The notes beneath the pieces are model-generated. The model made no database searches. It saw only the letters and a list, made by a program, of their open reading frames with translations, and was not told the DNA's origin. 64,000 bases of DNA from Chloroflexota bacterium. GTDB lineage: Bacteria; Chloroflexota; Limnocylindria; Limnocylindrales; CSP1-4. Positions 8,138-16,707 of this stretch are shown here, piece by piece (position 1 is the first letter of the stretch; each line of letters begins with the position of its first letter). The stretch covers positions 186,001 to 250,000 of the forward strand of contig JACPOS010000017.1 of NCBI GenBank assembly GCA_016191395.1. Reading direction: 5' to 3'. A program made the translations under genes and the position numbers.

Positions 8138-9442
8138 CTAGCGCGCCGCGCCGACCACCCGCCACAGGCGCCCGTCGAGCGTCGTGACGTACAACTCACC
8201 GTTGGGGTCCTCGCCGAACGCCGAGATCTGGCCGGGCTCGCCGGCGCCGACCTGTACGGGCGTCGCGAGTCCGGTCGTCGCCGCGTCGAGCGCGAAGATC
8301 GTGCCCGCGCAGTAGTCGGCGAAGAGGTAGGCGCCGGTCAGCATCGCGTACGCCTTGCCGCGGTACACGTAGCCACCGATGACGGTGCAGCCCTTGTCGC
8401 GGCCGTACTCGGACACCGGGAAGGTCAGGCCCGTGGTCGCGCAGGTCCGCTGGTTGAAGCAATGCGTCCCTTCCATGATGTTCCAGCCGAAGTTCAGGTT
8501 GCTGATCCCCTGGCGCGCGACGTCGACCTCCTCGTAGGCGTCCTGCCCGACGTCACCGATCCACAGGTCGCCGGTTGCGCGGTCGAAGGACATCCGCCAC
8601 GGGTTGCGGAGACCCCAGTGCCAGATCTCCGGGAGCGCACTGTCACCGGCCTTCGCATAGGGGTTGTCGGATGGGATGACGTACGGCCCGGCGGCGGGAT
8701 CGCCGTCGATGTCGATCCGCAGGATCTTCCCGAGCAGGCGCTTCAGGTTCTGGCCGTTCCCCATCGGATCCCCGGCGCTGCCACCGTCGCCGAAGGACAG
8801 GTACAGCTTGCCGTCGGGCCCGAACTGGACGCTGCCGCCGTTGTGGTTCTCGTACGGCTGGTCGACGAACAGGAGCTTCGTGAGCGTCGCGGGATCCAGC
8901 ACGTTCGGATCATCGGGACTCACGGCCGCGCTCGCGACGATGGAATCGCCCTCCAGGTCCGTGTAGTTGATGAAGATCCGCGGATCGGTGGGGAAGGTCG
9001 GGTGGATCGCGATCCCGAGCAGCCCCTGCTCGCCGCCCTTGCTGACGAGGTTCCCGATGTCCAGCATCGGGTCCGTGAGGACCGACCCGTCCTTCTGCAC
9101 GACCCAGATCCTGCCGTCCTGCGACGCCACGAACAGGCGACCGGTGCCGTCGTCCGGTGCCGCGACGGCGAGCGGCCCGCCGGGAACCTTCGCGAACGGC
9201 TGGAGGGTGACGGAGATCTGCGAAAGCCGTGGCGCGGGGCTCGCCGGGGGTGGCGTCCGATCCGGCCCGAAGCTCGGCACCTCGAACGGGGTCGGGGTCG
9301 GGCTCGCCGCCGCCGGCGTCGGAGTCGGCAGGACCGCCGTGGCCGACGGGGCAGCCGTCGGCGTCGAGGCCTGGCAGGCGCCGACGGCAAGCGCCGTGAC
9401 AGCCGCGAGAAGGGCGAACGTGTGGACAGGTCGGTGGGTCAT
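8138..9442 (-). CDS. PQQ-dependent sugar dehydrogenase (glucose/sorbosone dehydrogenase family) lipoprotein
   Basis: 434 residues. The N-terminus is a lipoprotein signal peptide with a lipobox (AVGACQ, cysteine about residue 23), then a Thr/Pro/Ala-rich linker of about 50 residues. The remaining 350 residues form the six-bladed beta-propeller of the soluble glucose dehydrogenase/YliI family, with GEQGLLGIAIHP, ENHNGGSVQFGPDGKLYLSFGDGG and HWGLRNPWRMSFD as the conserved cofactor-side loops. It should act outside the membrane on sugars. Whether PQQ is made by this organism cannot be judged here. A TACAGT box lies six bases before the ATG. Confidence 0.9.
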   Translation of the reverse strand: MTHRPVHTFALLAAVTALAVGACQASTPTAAPSATAVLPTPTPAAASPTPTPFEVPSFGPDRTPPPASPAPRLSQISVTLQPFAKVPGGPLAVAAPDDGTGRLFVASQDGRIWVVQKDGSVLTDPMLDIGNLVSKGGEQGLLGIAIHPTFPTDPRIFINYTDLEGDSIVASAAVSPDDPNVLDPATLTKLLFVDQPYENHNGGSVQFGPDGKLYLSFGDGGSAGDPMGNGQNLKRLLGKILRIDIDGDPAAGPYVIPSDNPYAKAGDSALPEIWHWGLRNPWRMSFDRATGDLWIGDVGQDAYEEVDVARQGISNLNFGWNIMEGTHCFNQRTCATTGLTFPVSEYGRDKGCTVIGGYVYRGKAYAMLTGAYLFADYCAGTIFALDAATTGLATPVQVGAGEPGQISAFGEDPNGELYVTTLDGRLWRVVGAAR

Positions 9443-9448
9443 GGCCGG

Positions 9449-9454
9449 ACTGTA
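9449..9454 (-). promoter_or_regulatory. Predicted -10 box, leaderless geometry, before the sugar dehydrogenase
   Basis: TACAGT on the minus strand, followed by six bases and ATG 9442. There is no ribosome site in between. Confidence 0.45.
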
Positions 9455-9500
9455 CGCCGAGCGTGGCGCGCCGTGCGCTCCCGCACCATTTCGGCGGTGC

Positions 9501-9506
9501 TAGCCT
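9501..9506 (+). promoter_or_regulatory. Predicted -10 box before the cupin gene
   Basis: TAGCCT, then eight bases, then ATG 9515. It is divergent from the promoter at 9449. Confidence 0.45.
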
Positions 9507-9514
9507 CGGGAGCC

Positions 9515-9883
9515 ATGGATGCCTTCGAGCTGGGTGACCTCCGCGCGACGCTCGCCGCATCCGGCCGGCTCTACCACGAGTTCATCCGCACGCACGACCT
9601 GTCGGTGGGCCTGTACGTCCTGCCGGCCGGCGGCACCGACCCGCAGAGCCCGCACACCGAGGACGAGGTCTACCACGTGGTCTCGGGCCGGGCGCAGATC
9701 AAGGTCGGGTCAGAGGATCGGCCGGTGCAGGCGGGGTCCGTCGTGTTCGTCGGTGCGGACGCGGAGCACCGCTTTCACCATATCGAGGAAGACCTCGTGG
9801 TGCTGGTGATGTTCGGCCCAGCGGAATACACCCACCGCGCCGATCACCAGGGCGGCCGCCCCCATGGAGCCGCCGCCGGCTGA
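9515..9883 (+). CDS. Cupin-domain protein
   Basis: 122 residues forming a single small beta-barrel. The two cupin motifs are seen: HTEDEVYHVVSG around residue 48 (His/Glu metal ligands) and the second in GADAEHRFHHI near residue 87. Such proteins bind a divalent metal and include isomerases, dioxygenases and sugar-binding sensors; the substrate is unknown. It has its own promoter and converges on the DUF72 gene. Confidence 0.8.
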   Translation: MDAFELGDLRATLAASGRLYHEFIRTHDLSVGLYVLPAGGTDPQSPHTEDEVYHVVSGRAQIKVGSEDRPVQAGSVVFVGADAEHRFHHIEEDLVVLVMFGPAEYTHRADHQGGRPHGAAAG

Positions 9884-9896
9884 GCCGTCGCGCAGG

Positions 9897-10730
9897 TCAG
9901 TCGCGCTCGAATCGGGCGAGCATCTCCCGCGCCAGCTCGGCGGCACGCCCAACCGGGTCGTGGCGGAAGAAGACGAACACGTCGTCGCCGGCCGCGAGGA
10001 ACGGTTCGATCCGCGCGGCCCACGCGTCCAGGGCGGTCGCGTCGTAGTCGTGGCGACGCAGCCGCAGGTACAGGAACGAGCCGGTCCGCCGGATGAACGG
10101 CGGCTCCCGATCGGCCACGGCGGGTTCCGCGTCGCCGCCCGGCGTCGTCCCGCCGGCACCCTCGTCGCCCTCGGGCGGGAGGTCCGTGGTGCACAGGACG
10201 GCGCCGGTCCCGCGCATCGCCGCGAAGGTCTCGTCCACGTGCCACGACGGATCCTGGAGCTCGACGACGAGCGGGATCTCGCGCGGCCACGACGCGAGCA
10301 GCGTCGCGAGGCGCGCATCCGCGAGCGCGGTGTCGCCGCTCACCCACGGGCCGTCGCGCCGCACCTCGGCCGGGACGCGGATGAGCACGGCCCCCAGCCG
10401 CTCACCGAACGCGGGCAGCGGCTCCGTGAGCCAGGCCACGCTCTCGTCCGGCGATCCCGACAGCGCGCGAAATGCCGAGCCGCGCTGGGCCTTGACCGCG
10501 AACCGGAAGTCCGGCGGCGTGGCTCGCAGCCACCCGGCGATCGCGGCGGCGGTGGGCCGGCGACGGAACGTGGCGTTGAGCTCCAGGGCCGGAAGGCGGC
10601 CTGCGTACACGGCCAGGCGATCGGCAGGTCGAGTCCCGGCGGGGTAGAAGCGAGGCGTCCAGTCGGGGTACGAGAACCCCGAGGTTCCGACGAGGAGGCG
10701 GCCGGTCAGTCTCGATCTCGCGAGCCGCAC
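9897..10730 (-). CDS. DUF72 family protein (YecE-like TIM barrel)
   Basis: About 277 residues. It begins with the family's N-terminal hallmark VGTSGFSYPDW, then FYPAG, NATFRR and FAVKAQRG, and ends with LYLRLRRHDYD and VFVFFRHDPVGRA. The family has a TIM-barrel fold and no agreed function. Start choice: GTG 10730 overlaps marR by 25 bases. The codon best placed relative to the conserved motif is CTG at 10709, which overlaps the marR stop as CTGA. An insert (about residues 160-180, Gly/Pro/Glu-rich) is lineage specific. Confidence 0.85.
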   Translation of the reverse strand: MRLARSRLTGRLLVGTSGFSYPDWTPRFYPAGTRPADRLAVYAGRLPALELNATFRRRPTAAAIAGWLRATPPDFRFAVKAQRGSAFRALSGSPDESVAWLTEPLPAFGERLGAVLIRVPAEVRRDGPWVSGDTALADARLATLLASWPREIPLVVELQDPSWHVDETFAAMRGTGAVLCTTDLPPEGDEGAGGTTPGGDAEPAVADREPPFIRRTGSFLYLRLRRHDYDATALDAWAARIEPFLAAGDDVFVFFRHDPVGRAAELAREMLARFERD

Positions 10731-11197
10731 GCGCGGTCTGCGACGGACCTCATCGTCCGCTCCACCGTCTGGAGGTCGTCGCCGTCGATGGCGGACAGGA
10801 AGTACTCGGCGATCCCACGGAGGTGGGTCGGCGCCGCGGTACGGAGGCGGTTGACCCCGGCCTCGGTGAGCGCGGCCTCGGCGCCCCGGAGGTCGCTGGA
10901 GCAGGTGACGCGGGCGACGAGCCCGTCGTCCACGAGCCGGTCGATGAGCCTGGTCGCCCCGCTCTTCGAGAGCGTCAGGGCGTCCGCCAGCCGGCCCATG
11001 CGCAGCCGGCGCTCGGGCGACTCCACGAGGATCAGGAGTGCCACGTACTCCTGGAGCGACAGGCCGTGCTCGGCTCGCAGGTCCTCGTCCAGCCGGCGCG
11101 ACACGTGCGCCTGCGCGGTCACGAACGCGCGCCACGGCGCGAGCCGCTCGTCGCCGGGCGTGAGCGGCTGGATCTGGGTCGCGGTGGGCGAGGGCAT
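10706..11197 (-). CDS. MarR-family transcriptional regulator
   Basis: 163 residues with a winged helix: EHGLSLQEYVALLIL, RMGRLADALTLSKSGATRLIDRLVDDGLVAR (recognition helix plus wing start) and ALTEAGVNRLR. Dimeric MarR proteins bind palindromes and are usually released by small phenolic ligands. ATG 11197 is preferred over ATG 11236 because the upstream 13 residues are non-conserved and a TACGAT box lies nine bases before it. It diverges from the PLP-enzyme operon across a 71-base gap that contains a palindrome, so it probably controls itself and that operon. Confidence 0.87.
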   Translation of the reverse strand: MPSPTATQIQPLTPGDERLAPWRAFVTAQAHVSRRLDEDLRAEHGLSLQEYVALLILVESPERRLRMGRLADALTLSKSGATRLIDRLVDDGLVARVTCSSDLRGAEAALTEAGVNRLRTAAPTHLRGIAEYFLSAIDGDDLQTVERTMRSVADRACGSRDRD

Positions 11198-11221
11198 GAC
11201 CGGGCAATCGTACGGCCCAAG

Positions 11222-11239
11222 TCGTTGCACGGTCAACGA
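11222..11239 (+). promoter_or_regulatory. Candidate MarR operator palindrome
   Basis: TCGTTG, six bases, CAACGA: a perfect inverted repeat between the divergent marR and PLP-enzyme genes. It sits 25 bases upstream of the marR start on one side and just before the TAGCAT box on the other, as expected of a shared operator. Confidence 0.45.
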
Positions 11240-11252
11240 GGACCGGAACGGC

Positions 11253-11258
11253 TAGCAT
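11253..11258 (+). promoter_or_regulatory. Predicted -10 box of the PLP enzyme-DDAH-M20 operon
   Basis: TAGCAT, ten bases before ATG 11269 and 13 bases after the candidate MarR palindrome. Confidence 0.4.
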
Positions 11259-11268
11259 CCCGAGCGAC

Positions 11269-12519
11269 ATGACCACCTTTGACGTCGATGCGATTCGAGC
11301 GCGCTTTCCGGCCCTCTCGCTCACCCACGAGGGCCGGCCGATGGTCTTCTTCGACGGCCCTGGCGGGACGCAGGTCCCCTCGACGGTCATCGACGCTGTC
11401 GTCAGGTACTACCGCGAGTCGAACGCGAATCACTGTGGTGCCTTCCTCACGTCGGAGCGCTCGGACGCGATCGTCGACGACGCGCATGCCGCGCTCGCCG
11501 ACCTCCTGGGCGTGGACGCGGACGAGATCACGCTCGGCCCGAACATGACCACCCTCACGTTCCACATCTCCCGCTCCATTGCCGCGACGATGCGGCCGGG
11601 TGACGAGATCGTGGTCTCCGGGCTGGACCACCAGGCGAACGTGGATCCGTGGATCGCCGCGGCCCGCGACTCGGAGGTGATCGTCCGGACCTGGGAGCCC
11701 CGCCTGGAGGACTGCACCCTTCGGCTGGAGGGCCTCGACGCCGTGCTCAACGAGCGCACGAAGCTGGTCGCCGTGGGCTGGGCCTCGAACGCGGTCGGCA
11801 CGATCAACCCGATCGCCGAGGTCGTGGCGCGCGCGCACAGGGTCGGCGCCTGGGTCTTCGTGGATGCCGTCCACGCGGCCCCGCACCTCGCCCTCGACGC
11901 GCGCGCGGTCGGCGCGGACTTCGTCGCCTGCTCCGCCTACAAGTTCTTCGGCCCGCACGTCGGGGCGGTCTACGGGCGGCGCGAGATCGCCGAGAAGCTC
12001 CCGACGTACAAGGTCCGTCCTGCCTCGCATCACTTCGAGACCGGCACCGGCAACTTCGAGGGGTATGCCGGCGCCGTCGCCGCCATCGAGTACCTGGCGG
12101 ACATCGGGCGGCGATACGGCGGCGCCGCCGCGGACAGCGCGCGGCGCGCGGCCCTCCGCGCCGGGATGCGCGCGATTCGCGCCTACGAGCTGGACCTCTA
12201 TCGGTATCTCGCGACGAGGCTGACCGCGATCGAGGGCGTGGAGATCGTCGGGCTCACCGCGGAAGCGGACATGGACCGCCGGACCCCGACGGCCGCGATC
12301 AGGATCGCGGGCGTCACGCCGCGGGCCGCGGCGGAACGGCTGGGCGCGCGCGGCATCGCCGTGTGGGACGGCGACTTCTACGCCACCGGGCTCATCGAGC
12401 GGCTCGGCCTTGCGCCGGACGGCGTCGTCCGCATCGGCCTCACCCACTACAACACGCGCGCCGAGGTCGACCGGCTGGCCGAGGAGCTCGCGAACATCGC
12501 GGGGCACTCGGCAGCTTGA
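11269..12519 (+). CDS. Cysteine-desulfurase-like aminotransferase class V protein
   Basis: 416 residues of a fold-type I PLP enzyme. The lysine of CSAYKFFGPHVG (about residue 228) is the Schiff-base lysine, and VFVDAVHAAPH holds the aspartate that pairs with the pyridine nitrogen. The N-terminal FFDGPGGTQVP block matches the cysteine-desulfurase-like subfamily (TIGR01976 type), whose activity is undefined. It lacks the flexible catalytic-cysteine loop of IscS/NifS as far as I can see. It is the first gene of a three-gene overlapping operon; the next start overlaps by TTGA. Confidence 0.85.
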   Translation: MTTFDVDAIRARFPALSLTHEGRPMVFFDGPGGTQVPSTVIDAVVRYYRESNANHCGAFLTSERSDAIVDDAHAALADLLGVDADEITLGPNMTTLTFHISRSIAATMRPGDEIVVSGLDHQANVDPWIAAARDSEVIVRTWEPRLEDCTLRLEGLDAVLNERTKLVAVGWASNAVGTINPIAEVVARAHRVGAWVFVDAVHAAPHLALDARAVGADFVACSAYKFFGPHVGAVYGRREIAEKLPTYKVRPASHHFETGTGNFEGYAGAVAAIEYLADIGRRYGGAAADSARRAALRAGMRAIRAYELDLYRYLATRLTAIEGVEIVGLTAEADMDRRTPTAAIRIAGVTPRAAAERLGARGIAVWDGDFYATGLIERLGLAPDGVVRIGLTHYNTRAEVDRLAEELANIAGHSAA

Positions 12520-13373
12520 CCCAGGCGTACGGCGGCCAGAGCAACGTCGCGCCGCTTCGCGAGGCCCTCCTGAAGGCGCCGGGCGAGGCCTTCAGGAGGG
12601 CGTTCGACAACCCCGCCTACGGGTTCCTCCACGCGTGCGACCTCGAGGTCGCCAAGCGCGAGCATGCCGCGTTCGCCGACCTCCTTGCGTCGCTCGGCAC
12701 GCGGGTCCACCTGCTGGACGTCGAGATCGACAGCCCGGACCTGCTGTACGCCTACGACCCCCTGATCGTCACGGACAGGGGCGCGATCCCGCTTCGGCCG
12801 GGCAAGCCGAACCGCGTGCCGGAGGCAGCGGCGGTCGAGGGCTGGACGAGCGCCCACGGTATCCCTACGGCGGGCCGGATCGAGGCGCCGGGCACGATCG
12901 AGGGCGGCGACACGTTCTGGCTCCGGCCGGACCTGTTCTGCATCGGGCGGACGCTGCGGACGAATCAGGCGGGCGCGGACCAGCTCGCCGCGCTCGTCGG
13001 CGGCGACGTGCGGATCTTCGACGTGCCGTACTGGAAGGGCCCGGCGGAGCTCGTGCACCTGATGTCCGTCATCAGCCCCATCGCGGATGACCTCGCAGTC
13101 GTGTTCACGCCGCTGTTGCCCGCGGGCCTGTGGCAGCTCCTCGGCGACCTCGGCTATCGCCTGATCGACGTGCCGGAGGAGGAGTACCCCACGCTCGGCG
13201 TCAACGTGCTGGCGGTACGTCCGGGCGTCGTGATCGCCGCGGAGGGCAATCCCCTGACCGCGGCCGCGATGGCCGCCCACGGCGTGGAAGTCCACACGTA
13301 CCCGGCATTCGAGATCGGCATGAACGGGTCCGGCGGCCCCACCTGCATGACCCGGCCGATCCTCCGGGGATGA
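12516..13373 (+). CDS. Amidinohydrolase of the dimethylarginine dimethylaminohydrolase (DDAH) type
   Basis: 285 residues from a TTG start that overlaps the previous stop (TTGA). The guanidino-modifying fold is recognisable from EGGDTFWL (residues 129-136), the catalytic histidine in ELVHLMS (H181) and the near-C-terminal nucleophile in GGPTCMT (C277). Substrates in the family are methylated arginines, arginine or related guanidines. Its position between a PLP lyase-like enzyme and an M20 deacylase suggests a pathway for breaking down a modified amino acid. The exact substrate is unknown. Confidence 0.83.
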   Translation: MTQAYGGQSNVAPLREALLKAPGEAFRRAFDNPAYGFLHACDLEVAKREHAAFADLLASLGTRVHLLDVEIDSPDLLYAYDPLIVTDRGAIPLRPGKPNRVPEAAAVEGWTSAHGIPTAGRIEAPGTIEGGDTFWLRPDLFCIGRTLRTNQAGADQLAALVGGDVRIFDVPYWKGPAELVHLMSVISPIADDLAVVFTPLLPAGLWQLLGDLGYRLIDVPEEEYPTLGVNVLAVRPGVVIAAEGNPLTAAAMAAHGVEVHTYPAFEIGMNGSGGPTCMTRPILRG

Positions 13374-14647
13374 CCGCCGACTCCGGGTTGCGCGAGGTCG
13401 AGCGGCGGGCCGCCGATTCGGTCGACGCCGCGTGGACCGCCGATGCCGTCACGCGCCTCGTCCGCATCCCGAGCGTCACCGGCGACGAGGGCGCGGTCCA
13501 GGATCTCGTCGCGGCCCTGCTCGCGGAAGCCGGCGCCCGGGTCGAGCGGGTCGAGGTGGATCCCACGGTCGCGCGGGCAGACCCTGACTGGCCCGGCGAC
13601 GAGATGCCGCGCGACCGGCTTCCGATCGTGCTGGGCCGACTCGGACGGCCGGGCGGGCGGCGGATCGTGCTCGTCGGACACGTGGATGTCGTGCCGACCG
13701 GGGATCCGGCGACGTGGACGCACGATCCCTGGGCGGGGGAGCGCGACGGCGCTCGCGTCTATGGGCGCGGCGCGGTGGACATGAAGGGCGGGGTCGCCTC
13801 GATCCTCGGCGCGGTCCGGGCGCTCGTCTCGGCCGGGCTTGCGGACCGGCTCGGTGGCGAGATCCTCGTCGCAAGCGTGCCGTCGGAGGAGGATGGCGGA
13901 CAGGGGATGCTGGCCGCGATCCGCGCGGGCGTGACCGGCGACATGGCCGTCATCACCGAGCCCACCGACCTCGAGATCGTGATCGCCCACGCCGGCGCGA
14001 TCACGTTCAAGCTCACCGTGCCCGGGCGCGCCGCGCACGCCTCGGTGCGCCGGGAGGGCATCTCTGCGCTGGACAACCTGCAGACGCTGGTCCGCGCGCT
14101 CGAGGCGGACGAGACCGCGCGCAACGGCGCCGAGACGGACCCGCTCATGACCGTCCACGGCCTGCCCTACGCGACGATCATCGGCAAGGTCGCCGGCGGC
14201 GCGTGGGCGTCCAGCGTCATCGACCGGATCGAAGCCGAGGGCCGGTATGGCGTCAAGCTCGGCCAGACGTGGCGCGATGCGGATCGGGACCTCCAGCGGT
14301 GCATCGACGACGCGAACGAATCGGACCCCTTCCTGCGCGATCACCCCGCGACGGTGGAGCTGACCGGTGGCAGGTTCTCGTCGGCGCGGATGCCGGCGGA
14401 TCACCCGCTGCCCGTCGGGCTTGCCGCCGTCGCGGGTGCCGTCCTTGGCCACGTTCCCCCGATGACCGGCGAGCCATACGGAGCGGACATGCGGCTGCTC
14501 GTCCACGAGGGCAACACGCCCACCGTGATCTTCGGGCCGGGCGACAAGCGCGTGGCGCACTCCGCGGACGAGTGGGTCTCCGTGGACGACGTCGCGACGT
14601 GCGCGCGGACGCTCGCGGCGTGGCTGGTGCGCGAGCTGGTCGCGTAG
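13370..14647 (+). CDS. M20 family metallo-deacylase/peptidase (ArgE/DapE type)
   Basis: 425 residues. It shows the di-zinc site of the ArgE/DapE/CPG2 family: VGHVDVVPTGD (first His/Asp near residue 105), GRGAVDMKGG (bridging Asp), SVPSEEDGG (catalytic Glu pair), TEPTDLEIVIAHAG and a C-terminal His in KRVAHSADEWV. It hydrolyses an amide such as an N-acyl amino acid or a dipeptide. ATG 13370 overlaps the DDAH-like stop (ATGA), so the three genes are translationally coupled. Confidence 0.88.
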   Translation: MTADSGLREVERRAADSVDAAWTADAVTRLVRIPSVTGDEGAVQDLVAALLAEAGARVERVEVDPTVARADPDWPGDEMPRDRLPIVLGRLGRPGGRRIVLVGHVDVVPTGDPATWTHDPWAGERDGARVYGRGAVDMKGGVASILGAVRALVSAGLADRLGGEILVASVPSEEDGGQGMLAAIRAGVTGDMAVITEPTDLEIVIAHAGAITFKLTVPGRAAHASVRREGISALDNLQTLVRALEADETARNGAETDPLMTVHGLPYATIIGKVAGGAWASSVIDRIEAEGRYGVKLGQTWRDADRDLQRCIDDANESDPFLRDHPATVELTGGRFSSARMPADHPLPVGLAAVAGAVLGHVPPMTGEPYGADMRLLVHEGNTPTVIFGPGDKRVAHSADEWVSVDDVATCARTLAAWLVRELVA

Positions 14648-14655
14648 GGCCCGAG

Positions 14656-15924
14656 CTACGAGGGCGTCCCGGGCGAGATCGCCTGGCGCCGGCTGAAGAG
14701 GAGCAGTGCCGGGCCGGCGACGATCCCGACGCCGAGGAGCCCGAGCATCGTGTAGCCCGCAGCCGCGACGACCAGACCCGAGCCCACGCTGGCGAGCGCC
14801 GACGTCGACCAGATCACAGCGTCGGCTGCACCCTGGACCCGGGCGCGCTCCGCGAGGGATACCCCGGACGAGAGCAGGCTGCTGCCCGCGACGAACCCCA
14901 GGTTCCAGCCCCAGCCGAGCAGGAACAAGGCGACGAACAGGAGCTCGTCACGCTGCGGCGGCGCGATGGCGGCAAGCAGGGACGAGCCGATGAGCACGGC
15001 GGAGCCCAGGAAGATGGTGCCGACCGCGCCCGCCCGCTGCGTGATCCAGCCGGACAGGGGCGCGAGCGCGAACATTCCGGCGACGTGGCCGCTGATCACC
15101 AGGCCCACGACCTCAAGGCCATGGCCATTCGCCGTCAGGTGGAGTGGCGTCATGGTCATGATCAGCGTCATCGTCGCCTGGCCGCCGACGAGCGCCGCGA
15201 TGGCCGTGAGCACGATCGGGCGCATCAGGATCGTCCGGATCGGGACCTTCAGGTCCGGCGATTCGTCGTGCTTCGCCGACTCGTCCGCCAGCGCGAATGG
15301 ATCGGGTCGGAGCAGGAGGAACGAAAGCGCCGCCGCGATCGCCACGAAGACGACGGGCACGAGGTAGGGCCCGGCGAGCGGCGGCAGGTTGAGCTTGGGC
15401 GCAAGGTCCTTCGCGAGCGGTACGAGCCACGGCCCCACGATGCCGCCGATCGTCGCCGCCCACACGACGAGACCGATCGCGACCGGCCTGCGCTTCGATG
15501 GGACCATGTCTGCGGCGGCATACCTGGACAGGTTGTTCGAGGAGTTGCCGAAGCCGATCAGGAACGTGCCGACGACGAGAATCGGGAACGACCGCGTGAC
15601 GATTGCGAGCGTGGCAATCAGCGCACCGAGCACCGCGAGGATGTAGCCGACGGTCAGGCCCAGGCGGCGCCCACGTCTGGCCATGATCCCGGACAGGTAG
15701 ATCGCGCCCGCCGCGGCGCCGAGCACGACCGTCGCACCGGGCAGCCCGGCGAGCGTTGCGCTCCCGAGCAGGTCCTGGCCGACGATCGCGGCGACGGTGA
15801 CCGCCGCGATATGGCCGGTGCTCCCGAACGCGACGCCGACGAACAGCGCAATGCGCGAACGCAATCGCGCCGCGTCGAGGGCGCGGGCGTCGAGGTGGGC
15901 TGCCTCGTGTGCCAGGGGAGTCAT
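14656..15924 (-). CDS. Major facilitator superfamily transporter
   Basis: 422 residues with twelve predicted TM helices in two halves, joined by a cytoplasmic loop (DPFALADESAKHDESPDLKVP, about residue 200). The loop after TM2 has the MFS motif-A-like MARRGRRLGL. Substrate unknown; the overall pattern is that of drug/metabolite exporters. ATG 15924 is chosen because a TAGCAT box lies seven bases upstream; an in-frame start at 16005 would add 27 polar residues. It converges with the M20 gene. Confidence 0.85.
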   Translation of the reverse strand: MTPLAHEAAHLDARALDAARLRSRIALFVGVAFGSTGHIAAVTVAAIVGQDLLGSATLAGLPGATVVLGAAAGAIYLSGIMARRGRRLGLTVGYILAVLGALIATLAIVTRSFPILVVGTFLIGFGNSSNNLSRYAAADMVPSKRRPVAIGLVVWAATIGGIVGPWLVPLAKDLAPKLNLPPLAGPYLVPVVFVAIAAALSFLLLRPDPFALADESAKHDESPDLKVPIRTILMRPIVLTAIAALVGGQATMTLIMTMTPLHLTANGHGLEVVGLVISGHVAGMFALAPLSGWITQRAGAVGTIFLGSAVLIGSSLLAAIAPPQRDELLFVALFLLGWGWNLGFVAGSSLLSSGVSLAERARVQGAADAVIWSTSALASVGSGLVVAAAGYTMLGLLGVGIVAGPALLLFSRRQAISPGTPS

Positions 15925-15931
15925 CGACCCG

Positions 15932-15937
15932 ATGCTA
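15932..15937 (-). promoter_or_regulatory. Predicted -10 box, leaderless geometry, before the MFS gene
   Basis: TAGCAT on the minus strand, seven bases before ATG 15924. It supports that start over the upstream one. Confidence 0.45.
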
Positions 15938-16041
15938 GGCGAACTGGCGGCGAGGGCCGCGTCGAACGCAGACGTGCGCCGACCGAGGTCCACCTCCGTC
16001 GCCACCCGCGGCGACGGCCGGGCCGTCAGCCGGTCAGGCGC

Positions 16042-16155
16042 TCAGTCGAGCTGACGCGTGTAGCCGCATACGGGGCACACGGCGAGGGCGGTCTCGGGCT
16101 GCAGCTCCAGGAAGCTCGTGCAGCCATTGGTGCGGCAGTAGAGCCTGGTTGCCAT
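16042..16155 (-). CDS. Tiny zinc-ribbon protein (37 residues)
   Basis: The 37-residue frame carries YCRTNGCTSF and VCPVCGYTR, a four-cysteine zinc ribbon (C-x4-C ... C-x2-C) with the aromatic and basic residues typical of stand-alone ribbons. ATG 16155 gives the compact domain. Longer in-frame starts exist (16173, 16224, 16356) but add Arg-rich, low-complexity sequence. Function unknown; such miniature ribbons can bind nucleic acid or assist a larger complex. Confidence 0.55.
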   Translation of the reverse strand: MATRLYCRTNGCTSFLELQPETALAVCPVCGYTRQLD

Positions 16156-16690
16156 CGAGCGCCGGCGCATCCGGCGAATCGAGGCGGATCGTCCGACGAC
16201 GGACGAATGGTAGGTACGGGTAAGCATCTGGTTCTCTGGTCCTCGCGGCCGGTGTTCCGGGCGGTGTGGGCCCCGAACGTCGGTCCTGTGGCTCGTCGCG
16301 GGTTGGGCGGTTCGAGCGGGTTGTTCGTGCCTGCTGGACGCGGGAGCGAGTCGCACCGGTTCCTTGACTCGGTCGATGCTCAGACCTGCTGTCCGTTCAT
16401 GGCCTTCTGTTTGACGCTGTCGAGGATGCGGGCAAACCCCCGACCTGTCAAATGGTCGCCGATCGACGGAGGCCGCGAACAGGGCCCAAATGGCTCGTGC
16501 GAGCCGCCGAACGTCACCCGGAAGGGACCGATTCAGGAGTCATAACAGACCCTCATCCGCGGCTTTGTTGCAGGAATGTGCAGTTGTTGCAAGATTCGTC
16601 GCCGCAGACCTTGCCCGGGCGCGACCTTTCGGCGTGCCCACCGCGCGGGGACCCGGCCCCGCGATGGGTTGCTCGCGACGGACATCACAG
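16156..16690. other. Long non-coding gap with no recognisable gene
   Basis: About 535 bases between the minus-strand zinc-ribbon gene and the plus-strand NEW3 gene. No frame here has convincing codon use or homology. It should hold the two divergent promoters. I could not fit a known riboswitch, a tRNA or a strong terminator to it. Confidence 0.5.
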
Positions 16691-16707
16691 TTGGAGGCTT
16701 GACGACC

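Noticed and set aside
11269-12519. True IscS/NifS cysteine desulfurase
   Set aside because: The fold matches, but I cannot find the catalytic cysteine loop, and there is no iscU/suf gene nearby; kept as desulfurase-like.
16156-16690. Riboswitch or structured RNA in the long gap before the NEW3 gene
   Set aside because: I tried to fit c-di-GMP, c-di-AMP and cobalamin aptamers and found no conserved cores.
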